This document shows positions 9,020 to 16,495 of a stretch of 64,000 nt of DNA, in pieces (position 1 is the stretch's first letter; every line of letters starts with the position of its first letter). Below the pieces are notes generated by a model that saw only the letters and a list, made by a program, of their open reading frames with translations, was not told where the DNA came from and ran no database searches. This DNA comes from Christensenella sp. UBA4675 (GTDB taxonomy: Bacteria; Bacillota; Clostridia; Christensenellales; Borkfalkiaceae). The translations under genes were made by a program, and so were the position numbers. Location of the stretch: assembly GCA_002405165.1 (NCBI GenBank), contig DHLF01000008.1, positions 1-64,000 of the forward strand. Direction: 5' to 3'.

Positions 9020-9180
9020 AATGTTCTAAATATAAAACGGTTTAATTCATTAAAAAACTTTTAGCAAAAGTTTAAATTTAAAAATTTATAGGTTTTATGG
9101 TTTGATAAACGTTTTTTGGAAAAAACGGCGTATATTTTGTTTAATAACGATTTTAAGTTTAATTTCTTTATCTTAAACTA

Positions 9181-9209
9181 TTGAAAAAAAGGGAAAAATA
9201 GTGTAAAAT
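9181..9209 (+). promoter_or_regulatory. Sigma-A type promoter
   Basis: TTGAAA (9181-9186) and TAAAAT (9204-9209) with a 17-base spacer lie 59 bases before the vWA-like gene. Confidence 0.65.
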
Positions 9210-9268
9210 AATTAAGCTAGACATAGCAAGCTTATTTTGCTTTGTCGGAAAACAATAAAGGTTTACAA

Positions 9269-9940
9269 ATGGCAGAAAAAACAAAATTTTATTACGACGT
9301 GGTTTTTTGCTTGGATAAAACGGAAAAAAATCAATCGCAATCGGGATTTATTTACGATTTTATCGAAGATTTTTCCAATACGCTAAAAAGCTACGTTGCA
9401 AACGCTAAAACAAAAGTCGAAAAAGTCAGAATAAAAATTATTGAATTTTCCGACTATAACGTATGCAAAAACGCCGTTGTCGAACATGGGTTTTTCGAAT
9501 TGCCGGAAGACTTTGAAGCGTTGGCGGACGTTCTTGACGCAATAAAATATGACGTAACAGAAAAATTTTCGGGGCATAGTAGCGGGTTAGAAGCTTTGGC
9601 TTACGCTTTTCGTTCTAAATGGGCAAAATTCGATAAAGGAAGGCAAGCCGTCGTATTGTTTTCGCTAAATCAACCGTTAAGCTTAGAAGAAAGCAGAAAT
9701 TTAGACGATTATCCAAAAAATTTCCCCGCAAATTTATACGAACTTAAAAAATTATGGGAAGAAGAATGTAAGATGAATGAAAATCAAAAACTTCTTGCGT
9801 TGTTTACACCTAAAAGAAAAGAAAAAAGTTCGTGGATGAGTTTGGAGAGTTGGGACCAAACTATTGCGATAGGAAACGAAGATATAAATAATTTCGATAG
9901 CGATTTCGTAATGGAAACGCTTTTGATAGATTTAATTTAA
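9269..9940 (+). CDS. vWA-like domain protein
   Basis: The 223-residue protein resembles a von Willebrand factor A fold: it opens with a hydrophobic strand running into an Asp (YDVVFCLDKTEKN), has an amphipathic helix, a second strand (VRIKIIEFSDY), a SGHSSGLEALAYAF segment where vWA domains carry the second metal-site Thr or Ser, and a third strand (AVVLFSLNQP). The first metal-site motif (D-x-S-x-S in canonical domains) is degenerate here. No enzyme motif is seen. The ATG at 9269 has AAAGG 8 bases upstream; an in-frame TTG at 9242 is less likely. It sits alone between nifJ and ppdK with its own promoter. Whether it works with either enzyme is unknown. Confidence 0.65.
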   Translation: MAEKTKFYYDVVFCLDKTEKNQSQSGFIYDFIEDFSNTLKSYVANAKTKVEKVRIKIIEFSDYNVCKNAVVEHGFFELPEDFEALADVLDAIKYDVTEKFSGHSSGLEALAYAFRSKWAKFDKGRQAVVLFSLNQPLSLEESRNLDDYPKNFPANLYELKKLWEEECKMNENQKLLALFTPKRKEKSSWMSLESWDQTIAIGNEDINNFDSDFVMETLLIDLI

Positions 9941-9974
9941 AAACAATGGAAACATTATAATTAGGAGGAAATTT

Positions 9975-12617
9975 ATGCACAAGTATGTATACTTATTCAG
10001 CGAAGGGAACGCAAAAATGCGTGAATTGTTGGGCGGAAAAGGCGCAAACCTTGCCGAAATGACCAACATAGGGCTTCCCGTACCGCAAGGCTTTACCATT
10101 TCTACGGAAGCTTGCACTCAGTATTACGAAGACGGAAGACAAATCAACGCTGAAATTCAAGCCCAAATTATGGAGAACATAGAAAAAATGGAAAAAATCA
10201 CCGGAAAAAAATTCGGCGATAAAGAAAATCCTTTACTAGTATCCGTTCGTTCGGGCGCAAGAGCTTCTATGCCGGGTATGATGGACACGATTTTAAACCT
10301 CGGTCTTAACGAAGAAGTTGTAGAAGTTTTATCTAATAAAAGCGGAAATCCCAGATGGGCTTGGGACTGTTATAGAAGATTTATTCAAATGTTCTCCGAT
10401 GTCGTTATGGAAGTATCCAAAAAGGAATTCGAATCTTTAATCGACGCGATGAAAGAAAAGAAAGGCGTTACGTTCGACGTAGAATTAACGGCTGACGACT
10501 TAAAAGAACTCGCAAATCAATTTAAAGCTAAATATAAACAAGCGTTAGGTAAAGACTTCCCGTCCGACCCCAAAGAACAGTTGTTCGAAGCTATTAAAGC
10601 GGTATTCAGAAGTTGGGACAACCCGAGAGCTAACGTTTACAGAATGGACCACGATATTCCTTACAGTTGGGGAACGGCGGTAAACGTTCAAATGATGGCG
10701 TTCGGAAATATGGGCGACGATTGCGGAACGGGCGTTGCGTTTACGCGTAATCCCGCTACGGGCGAAAAGGGACTTATGGGCGAATTCCTTATGAACGCGC
10801 AAGGCGAAGACGTAGTTGCGGGAGTAAGAACTCCTATGCCTATTTCTAAAATGAAAGAAGTTCTTCCCGAAGTTTACAATCAATTCTTAGAAGTATGCAA
10901 TACTCTTGAAAATCATTATAGAGATATGCAAGATATGGAATTTACCATCGAAAAAGGTAAATTATTTATGTTGCAAACAAGAAACGGAAAGAGAACTGCC
11001 GCGGCGGCTATAAGAATCGCGTGTGATTTAATAGACGAAGGAATGATTAACGAGAAAGAAGCTTTAATGCAAATAGACGCTAAAACTCTCGATATGTTAC
11101 TTCACCCGACGTTCGACGCAAAAGCTTTAAAAGAAGCCGATAAAAACAACGTTGTAGGTAAAGGTATTGCCGCTTCTCCCGGTGCCGCCGCAGGTAAAAT
11201 CGTATTTACCCCCGAAGACGCAGTAAGACTCGGTAAAAATAAAGAAAAAGTAATTTTAGTTAGACTTGAAACTTCTCCCGAAGATATAGAAGGTATGAAA
11301 TTCGCTCAAGGTATTTTAACCGTAAGAGGCGGACAAACTTCTCATGCCGCGGTTGTAGCTAGGGGTATGGGTACTTGTTGTGTTTCCGGTTGCGGAGATA
11401 TCAAAATGCACGAAGAAGAAAAATATTTCGAACTCGGCGGAAAAGTATTCCACGAAGGCGACGCTTTGTCGTTAGACGGTTCTACGGGTAATATTTACGA
11501 TATAGAAATCAAAACCGTTCCCGCAGACCCCAACAGCGGATATTTCGGAAGAATTATGAAACTTGCCGATAAATATAAAGCGCTAGGAGTAAGAACCAAC
11601 GCCGACACGCCCGCAGACGCTCAAAGAGCAGAAGAATTAGGTGCGCAAGGAATAGGTTTGTGCAGAACCGAACACATGTTCTTCGGTCCCGGCAGAATTG
11701 ATAAATTCCGTGAAATGATTTGTTCGGAAACTCCCGAAGAAAGAGAAAACGCATTAAATAAAATCGAACCGATGCAACAAGCTGACTTCGAAGGTCTTAT
11801 GGAAGCTTTAAAGGGACAACCCGTTACCATAAGATTCTTAGACCCGCCGTTACATGAATTCGTTCCCACCGACGAAGCAGATATTAAGGCATTAGCTAAA
11901 ACTCAGGGGAAAACGGTTCAAGAAATTAAAATGATTTGTGAATCTTTACACGAATTCAACCCGATGATGGGACATCGTGGGTGTCGTTTATGCGTAACTT
12001 ATCCGGAAATAGCAAGAATGCAGACTAAGGCTGTTATTAAAGCGGCTATCGCAGTTCAAAAACGTCATAAAGATTGGAACGTAATTCCCGAAATTATGAT
12101 TCCGCTTGTCGGAGAAGCAAGAGAACTTGCATTTTGTAAAAAAATTGTAGTTGACACTGCCGAAGAAGTAATTAAAGATGCGGGAGTAAATTTAAAATAC
12201 GAAGTCGGTACTATGATTGAAATCCCGAGAGCGGCTTTAACTGCCGACCAAATAGCAAAAGAAGCGGAATTTTTCTGTTTCGGAACTAACGATTTAACGC
12301 AGATGACTTTCGGATTTTCTAGAGATGATGCCAGCAAATTCTTACCAAGCTATTATTCTGCAAAAATCTACGAGTTTGACCCGTTCGCAAGATTAGATAC
12401 GGAAGGCGTAGGTAAGCTAATGCAAATGGCTGTTAAAATGGGACACGAAACGAGAAAAGATATTCACTGCGGAATATGCGGAGAACACGGCGGAGACCCG
12501 TCTTCTATAGAATTTTGCCACAATATCGGATTAGACTATGTAAGTTGTTCGCCGTTCAGAGTTCCGATTGCGCGTCTTGCCGCAGCGCAAGCGAACATTC
12601 GCAATCCCAGGTCCTAA
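9975..12617 (+). CDS. ppdK: Pyruvate, phosphate dikinase
   Basis: This 880-residue enzyme interconverts pyruvate, ATP and phosphate with phosphoenolpyruvate, AMP and pyrophosphate. In anaerobes it commonly runs in the glycolytic direction. The ATP-grasp domain opens with GGKGANLAEM, the swivelling phosphohistidine domain has GGQTSHAAVVARG with the catalytic His at residue 457, and the PEP-binding barrel ends with CGICGEHGGDPSS near 834. A perfect AGGAGG lies 7 bases before the ATG. Length is normal. The last codons (QANIRNPRS, stop) appear to have been replaced by the mobile region that follows: a second copy of this 3' end (QANIRNPRK, stop) lies at 37667-37696. Codon bias indicates high expression. 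Confidence 0.97.
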   Translation: MHKYVYLFSEGNAKMRELLGGKGANLAEMTNIGLPVPQGFTISTEACTQYYEDGRQINAEIQAQIMENIEKMEKITGKKFGDKENPLLVSVRSGARASMPGMMDTILNLGLNEEVVEVLSNKSGNPRWAWDCYRRFIQMFSDVVMEVSKKEFESLIDAMKEKKGVTFDVELTADDLKELANQFKAKYKQALGKDFPSDPKEQLFEAIKAVFRSWDNPRANVYRMDHDIPYSWGTAVNVQMMAFGNMGDDCGTGVAFTRNPATGEKGLMGEFLMNAQGEDVVAGVRTPMPISKMKEVLPEVYNQFLEVCNTLENHYRDMQDMEFTIEKGKLFMLQTRNGKRTAAAAIRIACDLIDEGMINEKEALMQIDAKTLDMLLHPTFDAKALKEADKNNVVGKGIAASPGAAAGKIVFTPEDAVRLGKNKEKVILVRLETSPEDIEGMKFAQGILTVRGGQTSHAAVVARGMGTCCVSGCGDIKMHEEEKYFELGGKVFHEGDALSLDGSTGNIYDIEIKTVPADPNSGYFGRIMKLADKYKALGVRTNADTPADAQRAEELGAQGIGLCRTEHMFFGPGRIDKFREMICSETPEERENALNKIEPMQQADFEGLMEALKGQPVTIRFLDPPLHEFVPTDEADIKALAKTQGKTVQEIKMICESLHEFNPMMGHRGCRLCVTYPEIARMQTKAVIKAAIAVQKRHKDWNVIPEIMIPLVGEARELAFCKKIVVDTAEEVIKDAGVNLKYEVGTMIEIPRAALTADQIAKEAEFFCFGTNDLTQMTFGFSRDDASKFLPSYYSAKIYEFDPFARLDTEGVGKLMQMAVKMGHETRKDIHCGICGEHGGDPSSIEFCHNIGLDYVSCSPFRVPIARLAAAQANIRNPRS
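12588..12611 (+). repeat. Putative left attachment site (attL) inside the 3' end of ppdK
   Basis: These 24 bases, encoding QANIRNPR, match 37667-37690 at 20 of 24 positions. All four differences are at third codon positions, and both copies run into a stop codon one codon later. The longest shared run is GCGAACAT. This is the pattern left when an element integrates into the 3' end of a gene and supplies a substitute end. The crossover is probably within the shared run. Confidence 0.7.
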
Positions 12618-12660
12618 ATCTTGGGTTAAAACTCAATAAAGATACCATATATTGTAGTTT

Positions 12661-12701
12661 AGAGCCTGTATCTTTTAGATGCAGGCTCTATTTTTGTGTT
12701 T
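12661..12701 (+). terminator. Intrinsic terminator after ppdK
   Basis: A 12-base stem (AGAGCCTGTATC / GATGCAGGCTCT with one mismatch) is followed by a T-rich run. If the integration model is right, this terminator came with the element and replaces the original one now at 37748-37784. Confidence 0.85.
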
Positions 12702-12752
12702 TTTTAGGGCGAAAAATAGTTAAAAAAGTTTAATTCCGCTAAAGTTGAACAC

Positions 12753-12781
12753 TTTACAAGGGCAAAAAATTGTTATATAAT
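12753..12781 (+). promoter_or_regulatory. Sigma-A type promoter
   Basis: TTTACA (12753-12758) and TATAAT (12776-12781) with a 17-base spacer lie 45 bases before the first gene of the mobile region. Confidence 0.7.
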
Positions 12782-12825
12782 AGATACATAAGAAAATTCG
12801 TAGCAAAAAGGGTAAAACGGGTAAA

Positions 12826-13359
12826 ATGACCAATTACAAAGCTATTTTAGAGTATCATTATAAAGGAAACACCACAACGCAAGTTGCAAGGATTTGCGAA
12901 TGTTCGCGTACAACGGTGTTGAAAACGATAAAAAGAGCGAAAGAATGCGGTCTCGAATTGCCTTTGTTCGATAAAACGTCCGATTACGACTTGCTGAAAA
13001 AACTTTATCCGAAACGCGTGCGCAAAGAGGAATACGCAGCGCCGAATTTTTATGAGTTGGAAAAGGATAAAAAGAAGAGAAAACTCACGATTTTTGTTAT
13101 GTGGCGCAGATATTATAAAAGAACTTTGGCGGCGGGGCAAAAACCTTACGGCAAATCGCAGTTTTTCAAGATGTTTAAGATGTATAGGTCCAATTCCAAA
13201 TTTCACTTTCAATCGACGGAAACGATGAAAAAAGCGTATTCGTTTGCGTGGAAAGCGTCATATTTTGCAAAAGGAAAGCGCATGCTTACCATGCAGGAGG
13301 CTTGGGAAAAGCTTGTTTTGTGGTGCAAAAAAATGCGCTTGAATCCGTATAAATTGTAA
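12826..13359 (+). CDS. HTH protein resembling the N-terminal part of IS21-family IstA
   Basis: The first 75 of 177 residues (AILEYHYKGNTTTQVARICE, then a CSRTTVLKTIKRAKECGL segment and a DYDLLKKLYPKR segment) resemble the DNA-binding head of IS21 transposases, including the usual linker after the helix-turn-helix. The rve catalytic core that should follow is absent; instead there is a basic helical region ending in a Lys-rich tail. It is therefore either a truncated transposase put to use as a regulator or a distinct small HTH family of mobilizable elements. No partner istB is nearby. It has its own promoter and is the first gene inside the element. Confidence 0.6.
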   Translation: MTNYKAILEYHYKGNTTTQVARICECSRTTVLKTIKRAKECGLELPLFDKTSDYDLLKKLYPKRVRKEEYAAPNFYELEKDKKKRKLTIFVMWRRYYKRTLAAGQKPYGKSQFFKMFKMYRSNSKFHFQSTETMKKAYSFAWKASYFAKGKRMLTMQEAWEKLVLWCKKMRLNPYKL

Positions 13360-13607
13360 CTAATTTACAGACGTTTTAAGATTGTTAATGTGTTACGGCA
13401 GTGTTTATAAATACACAAAAATTTGCAATCTCGCGGTTAAGAAAAATGATAATGTCGGTATATCTAAAAAATTCTTTAAGATTTTTTATTCCGAAATTTG
13501 TTATTTTTAAGTGATTTACCTTATAACAACGGTTGTTTTTAGTAGTCAAAACTTAAAATTGCCAGGTTGGGTATAGGGTGAAATATTGTTTTAGGTAGAA
13601 GGGGAAA

Positions 13608-14213
13608 ATGGCGAAAAAAGGTTACGGATACTTTTATTTCTTTGATGAAAACGGTGCCCTTCAGATGCGGAAACTTACGGGTAAAAAGCGTAAAGAGGTT
13701 CTGAAAAATTATTTGCGCCGCCGCAGCGGTCGTGAAATGAAAGTGGAGACCATCGCAAACGCTTTTAATGTTTCGGTTCGTTCCATGCAAAAACTATTAA
13801 GTGAGCTGGAGCAGAAAAGCATAATTCGCCGCGAAGCCGTGTATGAAGAGAACGGCAGGCAAAGGGCTAATCGTATCGTTTACGTAGGGGACAAGTCTCG
13901 GCTTACGGGTAAAGAGTTGCAAATAGAAAAAGTTTGCGATACGGACAACCCGTTAAAACTGCGGGATTTCCGTTGGGAAGGTTATTGGCAGTTAGCGAAC
14001 GACGAGGTGTTTTTCAATTACGATGACTATTTCGGTTGCGACGGAACAATTCCCGAACTGAACGCCAAAGCGCGCCGAAATGGATACGTTTCCGAATTTG
14101 AAAATCCGGAAGAGTATTATAATCCGAGCGAGTATGCGGACGAAAAGGCAGAAGCGATAAACAAAGAACTGCTGAGTTTCGCTAAGAAAACGAGAAAGAA
14201 ACGAAAGAAATAA
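13608..14213 (+). CDS. Winged-helix/HTH protein of the mobilizable module
   Basis: The 201-residue protein has a helix-turn-helix at about residues 45-75 (VETIANAFNVSVRSMQKLLS) followed by a KSIIRREAVYEENGRQRANR segment that looks like the wing of a winged-helix domain. The middle is rich in aromatic and acidic residues; the C-terminus ends in a strongly basic tail (KKTRKKRKK). The start has an AAGGGG ribosome site. Such proteins often stand near the transfer region of mobilizable elements as replication or transfer regulators; the specific role is not known. A hairpin terminator follows. Confidence 0.6.
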   Translation: MAKKGYGYFYFFDENGALQMRKLTGKKRKEVLKNYLRRRSGREMKVETIANAFNVSVRSMQKLLSELEQKSIIRREAVYEENGRQRANRIVYVGDKSRLTGKELQIEKVCDTDNPLKLRDFRWEGYWQLANDEVFFNYDDYFGCDGTIPELNAKARRNGYVSEFENPEEYYNPSEYADEKAEAINKELLSFAKKTRKKRKK

Positions 14214-14273
14214 TTTAGTATGAATTTAATAGAATGATTGACAGTCATAGAGGGGGTTTGCCTAAATAAGGTT

Positions 14274-14307
14274 AAAGTCGGCGATAGAGAACATCGGCGG
14301 CTTTTTT
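14274..14307 (+). terminator. Probable intrinsic terminator
   Basis: A 12-base stem (AAAGTCGGCGAT / ATCGGCGGCTTT, one G-T wobble and one mismatch) with a 7-base loop ends in six T, directly after the winged-helix gene. Confidence 0.6.
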
Positions 14308-14400
14308 GTGCCCTTTTTAGGGGAAACGGAAGATTTTCGGCGTTTTCGCCGCGGATAAACGGCAATGTGGGAGGTGATTAAAATGTGCAATTTATAGTCT

Positions 14401-14640
14401 TTCCGACAGACTTAAAAAGTCGGCGGTCGAGCGACAAAGTTAGGGGGGAAATTTTGCCACGATGTAATAGCGAGGAACGTATTTGGCTTGCCAAATACCG
14501 ACTTTACAAAGTCGCCTCGTTAGGGGCACACCCCTAATACCCCGAGTAGTTCACGAAAATTTACTGCGTAAATTTTCCGTGAGGGTACGGTGGTCGTAAT
14601 TTTCTTAACGGGCGAAATGAATCCGCCCTTGAAAATTTCG
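14401..14640 (+). other. Hairpin-rich, oriT-like region upstream of mobC and the relaxase
   Basis: The gap between the winged-helix gene and mobC is packed with inverted repeats. 14479-14498 is a perfect 9-base-arm palindrome (GTATTTGGC / GCCAAATAC), 14499-14514 is CGACTTT / AAAGTCG, and both are enclosed by CGAGG (14471-14475) and CCTCG (14515-14519), giving a possible three-way junction. AGGGGCACACCCCT (14522-14535) and a long hairpin (14552-14581) follow. Relaxase genes of mobilizable elements are normally preceded by such a region with the nic site, and the AGGGGCACACCCCTAA type motif is familiar from clostridial mobilizable elements. The nic position is not assigned. Confidence 0.6.
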
Positions 14641-14670
14641 GCGTAATAAATAAAAAAAGGAGGAAGAGTT

Positions 14671-14982
14671 ATAGCAAAAAGGACAAGACCGTTCGCGTAT
14701 ACCTTTCGGGTAAGCGAACAAGAGAAAAATTTAATCGACGAAAAAATAGCAAAGAGCGGGCTTACGATGCGAGAATTTATTTTACGCTCTATCACGGATA
14801 AGCCTATAATCGTAATCGAGCGCAGCGGCGAAATACTTGCGGAATTAAAGCGGCAGGGAAACAATTTGAATCAGGCGGTAAGAAGTAGTTATTTCGGTGC
14901 GGATACGGAACGGGAAATAAAAAACTGTATCGCGTACTTAAAAGAATTGTATCGGAAAATATCCTTCGCCGCGGGAGGGTAA
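14671..14982 (+). CDS. mobC: MobC-like relaxosome accessory protein with apparent AUA start
   Basis: The frame reads from an ATA codon at 14671: AKRTRPFAYTFRVSEQEKNL and onward, 103 residues in all. This N-terminus matches MobC relaxosome proteins, which usually begin M-A-x-R-x-R-P and continue into a ribbon-helix-helix with F-R-V-S-E-x-E. A perfect AGGAGG lies 7 bases before the ATA, exactly where a start codon should be, and no ATG, GTG or TTG occurs there; the first ATG (14767) would delete the DNA-binding domain. MobC proteins assist the relaxase in opening oriT. The relaxase gene follows after 3 bases. Confidence 0.75.
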   Translation: MAKRTRPFAYTFRVSEQEKNLIDEKIAKSGLTMREFILRSITDKPIIVIERSGEILAELKRQGNNLNQAVRSSYFGADTEREIKNCIAYLKELYRKISFAAGG

Positions 14983-14985
14983 AGA

Positions 14986-16128
14986 ATGCCCCTTCTAAAA
15001 TGCAGCGCGAGCATGGCAAGACCGAAAAACGGAATAGGATACATAACCGATCCGAAGAAAGCGGCGATTGTGTCGGTGAAAAATTTATTCGAGGACGAAG
15101 ATTACGCAAAGCAATTCGAAGAAACGGCGGCGAGGTTCGGTAAAGGTGAAAAATACGATGAGCGGAAGTATTATCATTTTAAACTTTCCTGCGCGAGAAA
15201 AGATAACGTAACGATAGAAAAAGCCCACGCGTATGCGGAAGAGATAACGGAAGCGTTTTTCAAAAATTACGAATGCGTAATCGCCACGCATACGGATACG
15301 CAGACGGTTCACAGCCACATTATCGTAAACGCCGTTGATCCTATTACGGGCAAAAAACTGCAATTTTCAAAGCAAGATTATGTAAAAATGAAAGACGAAG
15401 TAAACGCAATCGGCAGAAAATACGGCTTTACGGAAACGGAATTTCGGAAGCGCGGCAAAAACAGCAGAACGGCGGCAGAAAAGAAAATCATATTAAAAGG
15501 CGGAACGAGCTGGAAAGAAGAACTGCGCGAAGTTATCGCCGAAGCGGTAAAGAAAACGAAATCGCCCGAAGCGTTCAAAGACTATCTGAATAAGTGCTAC
15601 GGCGTAAAAATCACGCGGGACGGCAAGGATTATTCCTATCTGCATCCGAACAAACAAAAACCGATCCGAGGAGAGCGGCTCGGAACAAATTATACGAAAA
15701 GCGAGGTAATAAAACGAATTGGAGAACAGAATAACGGGGTTAAGTTCTCAGCCTATAACGGAGGACGAAGTGGATTTAACGGAAAACGTACCAGCAGCGG
15801 AACTGTGCGAAGAAGTAAAGCGGCTTACGGCGGAAACGCGGGAAGCATTATTAGAGCAAGCCTTAGCGGTATCGAACGAGAAATGCAACGCCTTAATTTC
15901 GCGGCTGAATGCGCGGGTGGAGGACTTAACGCAGCAAGTGAAGAGCGTAGAATGGACGAACGACGCGCTCGTGACGAGGCTGAAAGAAGACGTAGAGCAG
16001 CTGACGAAAGATATGAAAGAGGACAATCGGAACTTGCTGTTGAGCCTGCGGATAACGCTTCAGAGAATAACGGAAACGGTAACGAAGATACAGGAAATAG
16101 TAAATACAACTATGGCAAAGGCGACTGA
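14986..16128 (+). CDS. mobA: MOBP-type relaxase (MobA/VirD2 nuclease domain)
   Basis: The 380-residue protein has the histidine triad of VirD2/MobA-type relaxases: a HFKLS strand at 64-68 and a VHSHIIVN motif with His109 and His111 that would bind the metal, with a candidate catalytic Tyr near the N-terminus (Tyr19). It nicks the oriT strand and pilots it during mobilisation. The N-terminal 240 residues are the relaxase; the rest is a Gly/Arg/Glu-rich, low-complexity tail. That tail coincides exactly with the region where another gene overlaps in a different frame, which explains its odd composition. There are no coupling-protein or type IV secretion genes here, so the element would depend on a helper conjugation system. 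Confidence 0.88.
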   Translation: MPLLKCSASMARPKNGIGYITDPKKAAIVSVKNLFEDEDYAKQFEETAARFGKGEKYDERKYYHFKLSCARKDNVTIEKAHAYAEEITEAFFKNYECVIATHTDTQTVHSHIIVNAVDPITGKKLQFSKQDYVKMKDEVNAIGRKYGFTETEFRKRGKNSRTAAEKKIILKGGTSWKEELREVIAEAVKKTKSPEAFKDYLNKCYGVKITRDGKDYSYLHPNKQKPIRGERLGTNYTKSEVIKRIGEQNNGVKFSAYNGGRSGFNGKRTSSGTVRRSKAAYGGNAGSIIRASLSGIEREMQRLNFAAECAGGGLNAASEERRMDERRARDEAERRRRAADERYERGQSELAVEPADNASENNGNGNEDTGNSKYNYGKGD

Positions 16129-16363
16129 CGAAGCGGGCGAACTATTAAAGGAAAGAGTTGCCGAAGCGGCGGACGACGCGGCGTTTATAATCGACGAGCA
16201 TTCGAAAGCTCTTACGAAAAAGGTGGAAGAATTGCAAAAAGAAGTGAATAAGGCAAGGGAAGATATGCGCTTGGAGCGCGGTTTCCGTAAATTCTTTTTC
16301 TGGCTCACGCCTGCATTGTTGCTTTTGCAAAGCGTTATGACGGCAATGTTGCTTTTGAGATAA
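15719..16363 (+). CDS. Coiled-coil protein with C-terminal membrane helix, overlapping the relaxase gene
   Basis: The 214-residue frame overlaps the last 410 bases of the relaxase gene in another frame. It looks genuine: it has sustained heptad-like coiled coil (about residues 30-190, e.g. ALISRLNARVEDLTQQVKSV), then a basic segment and one C-terminal membrane helix (FFFWLTPALLLLQSVMTAML). The start given is a TTG with GAGG about 11 bases upstream; an ATA at 15731 with GGAG 6 bases upstream is an alternative, since mobC nearby also seems to use ATA. The arrangement recalls ColE1-type mobilisation loci, where the membrane-associated mobB is nested in mobA. A role in tethering the relaxosome to the membrane is an inference. 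Confidence 0.65.
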   Translation: MENRITGLSSQPITEDEVDLTENVPAAELCEEVKRLTAETREALLEQALAVSNEKCNALISRLNARVEDLTQQVKSVEWTNDALVTRLKEDVEQLTKDMKEDNRNLLLSLRITLQRITETVTKIQEIVNTTMAKATDEAGELLKERVAEAADDAAFIIDEHSKALTKKVEELQKEVNKAREDMRLERGFRKFFFWLTPALLLLQSVMTAMLLLR

Positions 16364-16376
16364 AAAATTTCCTTAA

Positions 16377-16394
16377 TTGTAAAGGTAACGTCCA
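16377..16394 (+). repeat. Left terminal inverted repeat of the IS30 element
   Basis: TTGTAAAGGTAACGTCCA pairs with the complement of 17832-17849 at 16 of 18 positions. Confidence 0.75.
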
Positions 16395-16495
16395 TATATA
16401 GAAAGAAAAGTAAGGTAGTCGAAGTAAGATTTACAAAAAGAGTAAGATTTGAGATAATAGAAGATGTCCCGTATCAACCAAAGAGGAAAAAATCA

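Noticed and set aside
12476..12733. An 85-codon frame in another phase across the end of ppdK
   Set aside because: It lies mostly inside ppdK, has Arg/Cys-rich shadow composition and no ribosome site.
14383..14397. Four-codon frame (MCNL) with a GGAGGTG ribosome site ahead of the oriT region
   Set aside because: Too short to support as a gene; it may be a chance or regulatory ribosome site.
15825..16109. Minus-strand open frames over the relaxase/coiled-coil overlap
   Set aside because: They are Ser/Ala-rich antisense shadows of the two overlapping plus-strand genes.
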